Positions 51,329-60,284 of a DNA stretch of 64,000 nucleotides are shown here, piece after piece. The translations under genes and the position numbers were made by a program. Every line of letters begins with the position of its first letter. Position 1 is the stretch's first letter. The stretch is from DASPTR01 sp964475545 (GTDB lineage Archaea > Thermoproteota > Bathyarchaeia > Bathyarchaeales > Bathycorpusculaceae), in the NCBI GenBank assembly GCA_964475545.1, contig CAYYXF010000001.1, positions 1-64,000 on the forward strand. Reading direction: 5' to 3'. The notes under the pieces are model-generated. The model was given only the letters and a program-made list of their open reading frames with translations. It had not been told where the DNA came from and did no database searches.

Positions 51329-51850
51329 ATGTGCGTGTTAGGCAAGGACAAGCTAAGAGAGCTTATTGAAAACTACAAGTGCATATACCCGTATGATTAC
51401 ACCTTGCTCGATGGAGACGGGTATATTCTAACAGTCAAGGAAGAAACGACCTTGCACTATCTAGAACATAAGAACCTGATATCATATGAAGTGGTTTTTG
51501 TCCCGCCTAACTATGTGGCTCATTTGACAGCCAAGAGTAAATACGGCAGAATGGGGCTGTCCTTCTTGAACGCTGCAAAAGTTCACAGCGGATTCGTAGG
51601 AAGACTGGCCTTGGAACTAGTAAACTTGAGCAACGAGCGGCACCCAATTACAATTAAGCGTGGAGACCCTTTCATGCACATTGAATTCGTCACTCGAGAA
51701 GGTCTACCGGCACCCTACAATGGAGAATACCAGTTCCAATACCTGACTGATGATGAAATGCAGATGTACATACCAATTATGAAGAAGGTTTTCCCGAATT
51801 ACGATGAGCTTGCCAAAATGTGGTTCAAGAACAAACGATTGTTGACATGA
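51329..51850 (+). CDS. dCTP deaminase/dUTPase-fold protein
   Basis: 173 residues. LTAKSKYGRMGLSFLNAAKV, HSGFVGRLALELVNLSN and GDPFMHIEF align with the dCTP deaminase/dUTPase trimer motifs, but the R-S-S of the second motif is K-S-K. It probably turns dCTP into dUTP or dUTP into dUMP; loss of the canonical Arg leaves the activity uncertain. GGGGGAGG precedes the ATG. Confidence 0.72.
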   Translation: MCVLGKDKLRELIENYKCIYPYDYTLLDGDGYILTVKEETTLHYLEHKNLISYEVVFVPPNYVAHLTAKSKYGRMGLSFLNAAKVHSGFVGRLALELVNLSNERHPITIKRGDPFMHIEFVTREGLPAPYNGEYQFQYLTDDEMQMYIPIMKKVFPNYDELAKMWFKNKRLLT

Positions 51851-51895
51851 CCAGCAAGAGCAAGCAAATGTTACATTGTCTCTTAACATCCGATT

Positions 51896-53191
51896 CTACT
51901 TCTGAAGAACAGTAATTTCACGGCCGATCTTGTGCCTTTTTTCCATGTCGACAAAAGATGATATTCTCGTCAATTCCTCAACTGATGAAGCCTTACTGGC
52001 AAAGACTTCCTTTTCGAATGGTTGGACTATTTTGAAACCTATTGCTTCTACTTTGTCTTCGAGGTATACGGTGACGAAGCTTCCGGAACGTGTTCTCACA
52101 TAAGGGGTTACGAGGACAAGAGTTCCATCGGCTTTTAGTGCCTTGTAGGCTCCTTTTAGGAAATCATAATATAGAGGGTTCAGCTTGTCAGTGATTCTTT
52201 TTGCGTATGACTCGGTAGGGAGGTGGCGCAAGGCTGGTCCGAGATCGGGTTCTGTCACGATGCAGTCCACTGTTTTCTCATTGATTTTCTCCGTCAGCTT
52301 GCGCGAGTCTCCTTGCAGGATTGTGTACTTCGCCTGTCCCAGATCGTATTCATTTCTTAGCCAATCAAGATTCTTGCAAGATGCTTCAATACACCATGGG
52401 TCTATGTCGATCCCAATCACTTGTGCCTCTATGAGCAAGGCTTCTTGCAGAATTGTGCCTACGCCGCAAAAAGGGTCGAGTAAAACTTTTCCAGGCAAGC
52501 ACTTGGACAAGTTTACCATGATTTTGGCTAATCTCGGCGGGATTGAGAAGATCTTTCGTTGTACAGGCCTGCACACGTCTCTTTTTTGGAATTCAAAAGG
52601 ATTATGAACGGCTAAGGTTCTTGATACAAATGCATATTCTCTTCCTATGCAAAATAGTATCTCTACGCCTTCCTCGATTAGCTTCTTTTTCAGCACTTCA
52701 ACGTGGGTCAGCTGTGGAAACTCTCTGCTCTTAGGAAACCCCATGAACTTGGCTTTCGCTCCCCTCGAGGCCAACTCGTCCTTGAAGCAACTTCCCACAA
52801 ACCTCTGCATCTTCTTAGAAAAACGGAGAAGACGAGGGTTCTCGAAATATAGACTGACCCCAAAGATGAACCTAGTTGGATACGTTTTAAACAAATCGCC
52901 AAAGACGTTGTCAGACTGAAGGCACATCCTAACCTGCGCGAGAGCCCGCTTCTCCGCGTGGAGGAAGGCGTCTTCAATTGCTTCCGAAGGAATTTGGGAT
53001 ATGATTCTTCCAATTTTTATGATGCCCCCTAGGCTGTCTAGAAGAGACGGATCCAAAGTGCTCTCAGTCGTGACCACAAAGAAGGATTTTGAGAAGCTGA
53101 CAACTCTGAAGCTGAGTTTCCTGGCTTTGAGGAACGATACAAGCTCGGCTAAGGAAAGTCTCCAATTCTTCCCTGGTATGAACACATACAT
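51896..53191 (-). CDS. tRNA (guanine10-N2)-dimethyltransferase-like enzyme (Trm-G10/Trm11 family)
   Basis: About 431 residues. A THUMP domain covers the first 150, and the methyltransferase has DPFCGVGTILQEALL (motif I) and GIDIDPWCIEAS (motif II). The usual catalytic D-P-P-Y is TEPDLGP, without aromatic residue. The family methylates G10 in tRNA; the substitution leaves activity to be shown. I start at ATG 53191 (MYVFIPG), since the 21 upstream residues lack coding character. Confidence 0.8.
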   Translation of the reverse strand: MYVFIPGKNWRLSLAELVSFLKARKLSFRVVSFSKSFFVVTTESTLDPSLLDSLGGIIKIGRIISQIPSEAIEDAFLHAEKRALAQVRMCLQSDNVFGDLFKTYPTRFIFGVSLYFENPRLLRFSKKMQRFVGSCFKDELASRGAKAKFMGFPKSREFPQLTHVEVLKKKLIEEGVEILFCIGREYAFVSRTLAVHNPFEFQKRDVCRPVQRKIFSIPPRLAKIMVNLSKCLPGKVLLDPFCGVGTILQEALLIEAQVIGIDIDPWCIEASCKNLDWLRNEYDLGQAKYTILQGDSRKLTEKINEKTVDCIVTEPDLGPALRHLPTESYAKRITDKLNPLYYDFLKGAYKALKADGTLVLVTPYVRTRSGSFVTVYLEDKVEAIGFKIVQPFEKEVFASKASSVEELTRISSFVDMEKRHKIGREITVLQK

Positions 53192-53416
53192 GAATTGTTG
53201 GGGGCACAACGTCCTCACGTTTGAACGAGCTACGCAGATAAATCCTGCAAACAATGATTGCTTATACTACTATGCCGCTATTTTAGCATTCTAGCTTTCG
53301 ATTAAGCAGAAGCTGGCGCGAAATACGCGGTTTGTGAATGCTGAATATGTATTATTCAACCAGAAAGTAGATCAGTAGTCCTGGACACTTACATGAGTTT
53401 GTTTGAAAATATGTTT

Positions 53417-53424
53417 AAATACGA
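53417..53424 (+). promoter_or_regulatory. TATA box of the L10e-ppsA transcript
   Basis: TTTAAATA, 31-38 bases before the ATG of L10e at 53455, with a GAAGGGGA Shine-Dalgarno between. Spacing agrees with a short-leader archaeal mRNA. Confidence 0.55.
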
Positions 53425-53454
53425 CGGTTATGGTATGCTGAAGGGGAATATTGA

Positions 53455-53973
53455 ATGCATGCGAAGAACTATCGACCCGTTAAAGGCCAGTCAAACACAA
53501 GGAAAGAATTTGCGAAGGGATTTCCACCACCGAAAATAACAAAGTTCACGATGGGAGACACCAAGGCTCGCTTTGACTATGAAGCAAGGCTTGTCGCCTT
53601 GGAGCAGGCCCAGATCCGCCACAACTCGTTGGAAGCTGCTCGTATAGCTTCTAACCGTATCCTGCTGGATAAACTGGTGAACAATTACCGCCTGGATGTC
53701 TTGCCCTACCCGCACAATATTCTGAGGGAGAATAAGATGATCTTCGGAGCGCATGCTGACCGTTTGCAGCAAGGCATGCGTCAATCTTTCGGCAGACCGA
53801 TCGGCACTGCCGCGCGGGTCAGAGCCAACCAGACGATCATCAGTGTCCACGTAAATGCAGAAGGCGTTGAAACGGCGAAAACTGCTTTGAAACGTGGAAG
53901 TGCTAAGCTTCCCATTCCATGTCATATAGTCGTTGAGAAAGTGCAGAAGGAAGAGGCGAAAATAATTGAGTGA
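53455..53973 (+). CDS. rpl10e: 50S ribosomal protein L10e (L16 family)
   Basis: 172 residues. MHAKNYRPVKGQSNTRKEFA and FGRPIGTAARVRANQTIISV are L10e blocks, with the basic C-terminus. It sits at the subunit interface and helps peptidyl transfer. Its stop overlaps the ppsA start region. Confidence 0.95.
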   Translation: MHAKNYRPVKGQSNTRKEFAKGFPPPKITKFTMGDTKARFDYEARLVALEQAQIRHNSLEAARIASNRILLDKLVNNYRLDVLPYPHNILRENKMIFGAHADRLQQGMRQSFGRPIGTAARVRANQTIISVHVNAEGVETAKTALKRGSAKLPIPCHIVVEKVQKEEAKIIE

Positions 53974-56425
53974 AATGCGACAAGACTTAGTAATTTGGTT
54001 CGAGAGCTTAAGAAAAACTGATATCCCCTCGGTGGGCGGGAAGAATGCAAATCTGGGCGAGATGACTAGCGCTGGAATCGCTGTTCCACCAGGTTTCGCC
54101 ATAACAGCGTATTCCTACAAGAAATTCATTGAAGAGACGGGGATATCCTCGAAAATCTACGAAATCATAAAGGAGACGGTCACAAATCCGAACGACCCGA
54201 AACTGTACGAAATTGCTTCGAAGAAGATCAGGGAGCTGATAGAAGCAACGCCGATGCCCAAAGACACTGAAAATGCCATCAGGTCGGCATATGAGCAATT
54301 GTGTAAGAAGCTTAATTTGAATGATGTCTTTGTGGCTGTGAGATCGAGCGCGACAGCTGAGGATTTGGCTGACGCGTCATTCGCCGGGCAACAAGAGACA
54401 TTTCTGAATGTAAAAGGTGCCTTGGAGGTTCTGAAGTATACAGTAAAATGCTGGTCGAGCCTTTTTACGCCTCGTGCAATTTACTATCGCACTGAGAAGG
54501 GTTTTGCGCATGAAAAAGTCTTCATAAGCGTGGGGGTTCAAAAGATGGTGAATTCGAGAGCGGCAGGAGTTATGTTTACCATAAATCCTGTCACTGGAGA
54601 CACTAGTCAGATAGTAATCGAGGGTACCTATGGTCTGGGCGAGGCTGTCGTCTCCGGAGCCGTCAACCCTGATGATTTTGTGGTTGACAAGAAGACTCTA
54701 AAAATAGTCGAGCGGCGTTTAGCTAAGAAGACCGTTCAGTATATTCGTGACCCGAACACTGGCAAGACCGTTCATGCAGAAGTGCCTGCTGAAAAACGAG
54801 AGCAACCGTGCATTAGTGACGAGGAAATACTGAAACTTGCAGAGTTAGCTAAAAGCATTGAGCAGCATTATGGGAAGGCTCAAGATATTGAGTGGGCGAT
54901 CGAAAGAGACTTGCCTTTTCCGATCAACATCTTCATGACACAATCAAGACCTGAGACAGTTTGGTCCCAAAAGACAGCAGAGGTTCCTAGCAAAGCAGAA
55001 ACAGAGAGGGTCAAGCCAACAGAAATGTTGAACGTTGTTGTGAGAGGAATTGCGGCTGGAAAAAGGGGTTTCGGCATAGGCGTCGCAAAAGTTGTTGCGG
55101 ACACTGAAGAAGCCTCAAAAATCATGCAGAAAGGCGACATACTCGTTACTGACATGACTAACCCTGATTATGTGCCTTTCATGAAGCTATCCGGAGCAAT
55201 AGTCACTGATAAGGGTGGAGTAACATGCCACGCAGCCATCGTAAGCCGTGAACTAGGCATTCCATGCGTAGTGGGAACTGAGAACGCCACAAAGCTTATG
55301 GTCACTGGGAGAGAGTACACTGTTGATTCCAAAAGCGGCATCGTCTATGAAGGCGTGCTACAGACCTTAACTGCGCAACTCTCGTCAGCCAGCGGAGCCA
55401 CCGTTTCTGGCTCCGCACTTACTGGAGGCGTGTACCAATCTGTGCCAGTTACCGCAACAAAGATCTACATGAACTTGGGTGTTCCAGAAAAGGTTGAAGA
55501 TTACAAAGACCTGCCCTTTGAAGGCATCGGACTCATGCGCATGGAGTTCATCTTGGCCAGCTACATAGGCGAGCACCCAATGTCCTTTGTGGATACGGGT
55601 CGCTCACAAGTTTTCGTAGATAAACTGGCTGAAGGAATAGCTACGGTTGCAAGGGCAATACAACCACGCCCAGTTGTAGTACGCTTCAGCGACTTCAAGA
55701 CGAACGAATATCGCGAGCTGAGGGGCGGCGACAAATACGAAATTGTAGAAGCCAACCCGATGCTTGGCTGGAGAGGATGCAGCAGATACATAAGCGAATG
55801 GTATGAGAAAGCCTTCAGACTTGAATGCCAAGCAATCCGAAAATGCCGCAAAGAATGGGGCCTCAAGAACGTGTGGGTAATGCTTCCGGTGGTCCGTACA
55901 GTTTGGGAAGCAAAGAAGGTTTTAGAGATCATACGGGAAGAAGGGTTGGAGAGATCAAAGGATTTCAAGGTTTGGTTCATGGCTGAAACCCCGTCAATTG
56001 CTATACTTGCTGATCAGTTCTCGAAACTCTGCGACGGATTCTCCATAGGCTCAAACGATATGACACAGGGCATTCTCATGATTGACAGAGATTCAGAACG
56101 CTTAGGTCAAATGGGCTACTTCGATGAAAGAGACCTGGCGGTAGAAAGGATAATTGCCCACCTGATCAAAGTGGCTCACGAGAATGGGGTAACAGTATCG
56201 ATATGTGGTGAGGGCCCTTCAAATCTGCCAGACTTTGCAGAGTTTCTCGTGAGAGTTGGAATCGACAGCATATCAGTGAACAATGACGCAGTTGTCGCGA
56301 CCAAAAGACTCGTGGCGAGCATAGAACGCAAAATAATGCTTGAGGAGCTTGCTGAACAACACGAGAGGGCGCATCGTCGCCCAACCCAAACGTCAAAACA
56401 AGATTTGGAATGGGCACTTGAATAG
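53966..56425 (+). CDS. ppsA: Phosphoenolpyruvate synthase
   Basis: 819 residues, the usual length. The N-terminal ATP-binding domain (GGKNANLGEMTSAGIAVPPG) leads to the swivelling phosphohistidine domain with the catalytic His in GGVTCHAAIVSRELG and a C-terminal PEP/pyruvate domain with the reactive Cys in SICGEGPSNLPDF. It makes PEP from pyruvate and ATP, the first step of gluconeogenesis. The TTG at 53966 overlaps L10e by 8 bases; ATG 53975 is the alternative. Confidence 0.96.
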   Translation: MSEMRQDLVIWFESLRKTDIPSVGGKNANLGEMTSAGIAVPPGFAITAYSYKKFIEETGISSKIYEIIKETVTNPNDPKLYEIASKKIRELIEATPMPKDTENAIRSAYEQLCKKLNLNDVFVAVRSSATAEDLADASFAGQQETFLNVKGALEVLKYTVKCWSSLFTPRAIYYRTEKGFAHEKVFISVGVQKMVNSRAAGVMFTINPVTGDTSQIVIEGTYGLGEAVVSGAVNPDDFVVDKKTLKIVERRLAKKTVQYIRDPNTGKTVHAEVPAEKREQPCISDEEILKLAELAKSIEQHYGKAQDIEWAIERDLPFPINIFMTQSRPETVWSQKTAEVPSKAETERVKPTEMLNVVVRGIAAGKRGFGIGVAKVVADTEEASKIMQKGDILVTDMTNPDYVPFMKLSGAIVTDKGGVTCHAAIVSRELGIPCVVGTENATKLMVTGREYTVDSKSGIVYEGVLQTLTAQLSSASGATVSGSALTGGVYQSVPVTATKIYMNLGVPEKVEDYKDLPFEGIGLMRMEFILASYIGEHPMSFVDTGRSQVFVDKLAEGIATVARAIQPRPVVVRFSDFKTNEYRELRGGDKYEIVEANPMLGWRGCSRYISEWYEKAFRLECQAIRKCRKEWGLKNVWVMLPVVRTVWEAKKVLEIIREEGLERSKDFKVWFMAETPSIAILADQFSKLCDGFSIGSNDMTQGILMIDRDSERLGQMGYFDERDLAVERIIAHLIKVAHENGVTVSICGEGPSNLPDFAEFLVRVGIDSISVNNDAVVATKRLVASIERKIMLEELAEQHERAHRRPTQTSKQDLEWALE

Positions 56426-56490
56426 CCGCCACTGCTCATTCCATTTTCCATGACTTGATTCTTGATAGACTGGACTTCGAGAGTGCTTAG

Positions 56491-57492
56491 ATGAAGAACT
56501 TCGATTTTGAAGAGGAAAGAGTGAAGCAAGAAATACTGAAACTTGGAGCTAAGCGTGTCCTGCTGCAGCTTCCTGAAGGCTTGAAGCCTGAAGCCCCGCG
56601 TTTGGCCAAGATTATCGAAAAGACAGGCGCCTTGCCTATTGTTTCAGCCGACCCATGCTACGGAGCATGCGATCTAGCAACGGAAGCCGCAGAAAGCCTA
56701 GGAGTAGATATGATAATTCACTACGGACATGCGAAGTTGCTGAAACATGCGCCTGTACCCGCAGTCTATGTTGAGGCAAGAGCAACCGTAAACGTTAATG
56801 AAGCTGTCGAAAAGGCCTTGCCTCTGCTGAGAAAATGGCAGAAGATCGGTTTGACCACCACAGTTCAGCACGTTCAAACCCTGGACGCAGTAAGAGAAAC
56901 CCTAGTTCGCGCAGGAAAAACCGTCATAATAGGCGACACTGGAAGACTAGGCTATCCTGGACAGGTTATCGGATGCGATTACACCAATGCCAAATCAATA
57001 TTGAAAGACGTGGAAGCCTTCCTCTTCGTAGGTGGCGGACGATTCCATGCCTTAGGAGTAGCGTTGTCAACCTCAAAGCCCACAATAGTTGCTGACCCAT
57101 ATAACAACCAAGCTTTCTCAGTTGCCGACGACGCTAAAAGAATCATCAGACAACGATGGAGAAGCATAGAGGAAGCTGAAAAGGCAAGGAGTTTCGGAAT
57201 CCTGATTGGATTGAAGCCAGGACAGAAAAACATGGAGCAGGCTTTGCAGATAAGACAGAAGTTTGAAGAGAAAGGGAAAACTGCCTGTCTACTTGCCCTG
57301 AAAGAGGTCACGCCTGAAGCGCTTATGGAATTCCCAACGATAGAAGCCTATGTGAACACTGCATGTCTAAGACTGTCCGTTGAAGATGCTCAAAGATACA
57401 GAGTGCCGGTGCTTTCGAAGAATGAAGCTCTAGTGGTTGTTGGAGAAATGTCTTGGGAAGAATTATGCAGAAAAGGATTGTTCGAAAATTAG
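56491..57492 (+). CDS. dph2: Diphthamide biosynthesis enzyme Dph2
   Basis: 333 residues. Cluster-binding cysteines are in DPCYGACD, GCDYTNA and NTACLRLS, one from each of three similar domains, as in archaeal Dph2. With a 4Fe-4S cluster and SAM it puts the 3-amino-3-carboxypropyl group on the EF-2 histidine. The last step, Dph6, is encoded at 7.0 kb. Its end overlaps the METTL5-like gene by 28 bases. Confidence 0.93.
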   Translation: MKNFDFEEERVKQEILKLGAKRVLLQLPEGLKPEAPRLAKIIEKTGALPIVSADPCYGACDLATEAAESLGVDMIIHYGHAKLLKHAPVPAVYVEARATVNVNEAVEKALPLLRKWQKIGLTTTVQHVQTLDAVRETLVRAGKTVIIGDTGRLGYPGQVIGCDYTNAKSILKDVEAFLFVGGGRFHALGVALSTSKPTIVADPYNNQAFSVADDAKRIIRQRWRSIEEAEKARSFGILIGLKPGQKNMEQALQIRQKFEEKGKTACLLALKEVTPEALMEFPTIEAYVNTACLRLSVEDAQRYRVPVLSKNEALVVVGEMSWEELCRKGLFEN

Positions 57493-58172
57493 ATTTGGAA
57501 ATGCTGCTTTCTCGTGTTGAACCTCATCCGACACCTAAACCTAGCATTGAGCAATACACTGCACCTGCTGGCGTTGCAGCAACAATGCTCTACATTGCTG
57601 CGTATGCGAACAACAGCATTGCTGGCAGATCTGTTTTGGATCTGGGATGTGGCACAGGAAGGTTAGCTTTGGGTGCAGCCTTCTTAGGCGCGAAAAGGGT
57701 CCTAGGCGTGGACATTGACAAAACTGCCATTAACATGGCGATTGAGAATTCGACGAAAATAGGCATGAAGGGGAAAGTGGACTGGCTTGTCGCTGACATA
57801 GATGCCATCTGGGGAAGATTTGACACTGTTCTGCAAAACCCGCCATATGGTGTGCAGACGACGAGGGCTGATAGAAAGTTTCTTGAAAAAGCCTTGGAAG
57901 TTGGCAAGACAGTGTATTCGCTTCATAAGAACCCGCAGAAAGACTTGACTTTCTACAAGAGGTTGAAGGCTGACTCCAGGGGAATACTGCCAGTTGCCCC
58001 GGCTCCTTTCTTGAGGGCATTTATTGAAGGGCACGGGGGAGAAATCAAAGCTGTCTACGCCATGATTATGTCAATTCCGCATATGTTTAGTTTTCACGCC
58101 AAGAAGAAGCACGAGTTTATAGTTGACCTCTACATCATAAGCGGTCAGCCGATTAATCAAAAGGTTTATTGA
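57465..58172 (+). CDS. METTL5-like RNA adenine-N6 methyltransferase
   Basis: About 235 residues. LDLGCGTGRLALGAAFLGA is SAM motif I and QNPPYGVQT is the N-P-P-Y catalytic motif of N6-adenine methylation. The EQYTAPAGVAATMLYIAAY N-terminal block is typical of METTL5 homologues, which modify small-subunit rRNA. The ATG at 57465 lies inside dph2; a TTG four codons earlier is possible. Confidence 0.87.
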   Translation: MQKRIVRKLDLEMLLSRVEPHPTPKPSIEQYTAPAGVAATMLYIAAYANNSIAGRSVLDLGCGTGRLALGAAFLGAKRVLGVDIDKTAINMAIENSTKIGMKGKVDWLVADIDAIWGRFDTVLQNPPYGVQTTRADRKFLEKALEVGKTVYSLHKNPQKDLTFYKRLKADSRGILPVAPAPFLRAFIEGHGGEIKAVYAMIMSIPHMFSFHAKKKHEFIVDLYIISGQPINQKVY

Positions 58173-58277
58173 GAGGCATGGAAAACTACAGTTATACCCA
58201 TCGAGCGAACAGGTAAACCTAATCATGTTTGAATATTGGACTGCACACAGGGTGCAAAACAAGAAAAGTGAATTTGA

Positions 58278-58859
58278 ATGAGTTCGAAACCAGCTGAACA
58301 GAAAAGTGGGCAGCTAGTTCTGCCCGGTGAACGCTTAGGCGTGATCGAAGAGTTTGTCCCGGATGCGGGAACCTTCGTGAAAGACGGAGTAATCTACTCT
58401 GAAGTTGTCGGCCGAGCCCTGCTTGACCCCGCAACCAGACGTGTCGCAGTTAATCCAGTCGGTCGAAGCGTTTTGGTCCCAAAAGTCGGAAGCATCGTGA
58501 TAGGTCAAGTTTCAGGGGCTCAACCTGAGAATGCTAACGTGCGCATCCTTCTGGTGGGGGATAAGAAGCTTTCAGGCGTTTTCACGGGAGTCCTGCACAT
58601 TTCTGATGTACATTTGAGATACGTTGATTCTATGTTTGAAATCTGCAAGGCTGGTGACATCATAAGGGCCAAGGTCATCAGCGACAAGAATCAGACTTAT
58701 CATTTGTCAACCAAGGATAAGGAGTTGGGTGTTATCTACGGCTTTTGCTCAACCTGCGGGGCCACACTGGAATTGAAGAGGCAGAGCATGCATTGTCCAA
58801 GATGTGGGAGAATTGAAACGAGGAAGACCGCGTTTGACTATGGAAAAGCGGCGGTCTAA
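58278..58859 (+). CDS. csl4: Exosome subunit Csl4
   Basis: 193 residues. An N-terminal domain (VLPGERLGVIEEFVPDAGTF), a central S1 OB fold (IVIGQVSGAQPENANVRILL) and a C-terminal zinc ribbon (CSTCGATL, CPRCGRIETR) match archaeal Csl4. It forms the RNA-binding cap of the exosome. It is spaced 12 bases from rpoL. Confidence 0.94.
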   Translation: MSSKPAEQKSGQLVLPGERLGVIEEFVPDAGTFVKDGVIYSEVVGRALLDPATRRVAVNPVGRSVLVPKVGSIVIGQVSGAQPENANVRILLVGDKKLSGVFTGVLHISDVHLRYVDSMFEICKAGDIIRAKVISDKNQTYHLSTKDKELGVIYGFCSTCGATLELKRQSMHCPRCGRIETRKTAFDYGKAAV

Positions 58860-58871
58860 AACAGGAGGAAC

Positions 58872-59162
58872 ATGTGGATGAAGGTCAAGGTTTTGAACAA
58901 GACTCCTGACGAGCTGAAATTGGAAATTGAAGGCGTCGGGCACACTCTCTGCAATCTGCTTCAGAAAAGGATCTTGGAAGAGGAGAATGTGGATCTGGCT
59001 GGTTACGACATTCCCCATCCCATGACAGCGAGCGCAATAGTCTATGTGCGCACGAAGGGCAAGACAAAGCCTGAAGACGTTCTGAAGCACGCAGCGGCAA
59101 AGGCACGAGAGCTGAACGCTGAGTTCGGCAAAGAATTTGAGAAAGCCCTCAAGAAAGCTTGA
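58872..59162 (+). CDS. rpoL: RNA polymerase subunit Rpo11 (RpoL, Rpb11-like)
   Basis: 96 residues. LEIEGVGHTLCNLLQKRILE and YDIPHPMTASAIVYVRTKG are RpoL blocks. It pairs with RpoD at the core of polymerase assembly. An ACAGGAGG ribosome binding site precedes the ATG. Its end overlaps the converging RNase III-like gene by 14 bases. Confidence 0.95.
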   Translation: MWMKVKVLNKTPDELKLEIEGVGHTLCNLLQKRILEEENVDLAGYDIPHPMTASAIVYVRTKGKTKPEDVLKHAAAKARELNAEFGKEFEKALKKA

Positions 59163-59526
59163 TTCTCTCCACTATCTTCTCAAGAAGCCTACTTAAAGCC
59201 TCAGCAGGATCATCGTCTTTTTCGAGCATTGCCACACTTTCCTCTAAGGTAATGTGACCGTGCAGCCAAGCGTAGACTATCAATGCTTCAGCTGCATCGG
59301 CCAACTCATGACTAGTCATGCTAGATGGCGCATAAGGTCTCAAACCAGCTCTTCTAAGCCCCTCGGCAAGAAGACTACCCTTCACTTTCGCGCCAGAAGG
59401 TCTGCCATTCTTGCCTGATAGAGCCAAAGAATAGACAAGATTGACGAACGCATCGCCCAGTGATGCCAATCTGTGGTCTGTCATGACTCCAGTCAGGCTG
59501 TTATGTGTCGGTATGAAAGAGAACAT
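59149..59526 (-). CDS. RNase III-like single-domain protein
   Basis: About 125 residues. HRLASLGDAFVNLVYSLALS aligns with the RNase III signature ERLEFLGD, keeping the Asp but replacing both Glu positions (H and A), and ELADAAEALIVYAWLHG keeps the second Asp-x-x-Glu pair. It resembles a Mini-III fold without a dsRBD. Archaeal members of this type are known, their activity is not. Start ATG at 59526 (MFSFIPTH). Confidence 0.7.
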   Translation of the reverse strand: MFSFIPTHNSLTGVMTDHRLASLGDAFVNLVYSLALSGKNGRPSGAKVKGSLLAEGLRRAGLRPYAPSSMTSHELADAAEALIVYAWLHGHITLEESVAMLEKDDDPAEALSRLLEKIVERIKLS

Positions 59527-59555
59527 TCTAACATTTTTCTTCAACTTTGAGCACG

Positions 59556-60215
59556 TCACCGACTTTGGCTTTCCTGACTGCGAATTCTTTGCCAAAGCTT
59601 GGGAATGAAGCGTCCAGTCTTCTTTTGATACTCCATATATTCGCGACCAAACCGTTGTTCCAAGAGCTTTTCTTCTTGGAAAGTGACTTGAAAGTACCCG
59701 GGGATTGCAATAAGCGGAATTAGTGTGAGCCAACTTGGCCAGATTGCGAGAAGACCGATAAACATGGAGAAGTAGGCGAGATAAGATGGGTGACGCACAT
59801 ACCGGTATGGCCCCAATGTGACAAGTTTGTGTTTGTCGCGCATTGCCCATGAGGTTGCATATTGTCCACGCGCGACGACGCTCCACAGGAATAGGGAGTA
59901 TCCAAATGTCGTTAGGAGCAGGCCTGAGATTTGTGCGTAGGGAATAAAGGTGGGTTGGAGGCCGAAGACGAAAGGGCTTAGCAATGAGATAGAATTAGCC
60001 AAAACTAGGAGGGGATGCAGGATGGCTTCGATGAAGTAGACCAGTGTTCCTAGAGCTGCCATGCTTACGGTGATGCCTGAGGGGCGGTCAATCTCTGCAT
60101 GTGGAGTCACCGCGTCTTCTGTTCTATGCGTCACCAAGATATTGTGCAGGTTAACCGCGAAAAACAGTCCCAGACATATTAGAAGGAAACTGGCTATGAT
60201 GGTTTCCATCAGCAT
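59556..60215 (-). CDS. Isoprenylcysteine carboxyl methyltransferase-like membrane protein
   Basis: 219 residues with about five hydrophobic helices. The C-terminal LVTLGPYRYVRHPSYLAY and EEKLLEQRFGREYMEYQKKT blocks are the ICMT/PEMT signature that binds SAM at the membrane face. Its substrate may be a lipid or a prenyl thiol. A start at 60209 (METII) is also possible. Confidence 0.8.
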   Translation of the reverse strand: MLMETIIASFLLICLGLFFAVNLHNILVTHRTEDAVTPHAEIDRPSGITVSMAALGTLVYFIEAILHPLLVLANSISLLSPFVFGLQPTFIPYAQISGLLLTTFGYSLFLWSVVARGQYATSWAMRDKHKLVTLGPYRYVRHPSYLAYFSMFIGLLAIWPSWLTLIPLIAIPGYFQVTFQEEKLLEQRFGREYMEYQKKTGRFIPKLWQRIRSQESQSR

Positions 60216-60284
60216 GATGTTAGTTGACCAAAGTATCAGCTTATAAATCTATGTGCGTTCATATTTTCTAGCGACTTTGAGGCA

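Noticed and set aside
59527..59886. Long 5' extension of the RNase III-like frame.
   Set aside because: It overlaps the ICMT-like gene on the same strand in another frame and has low-complexity, non-family sequence; the internal ATG at 59526 is the sensible start.
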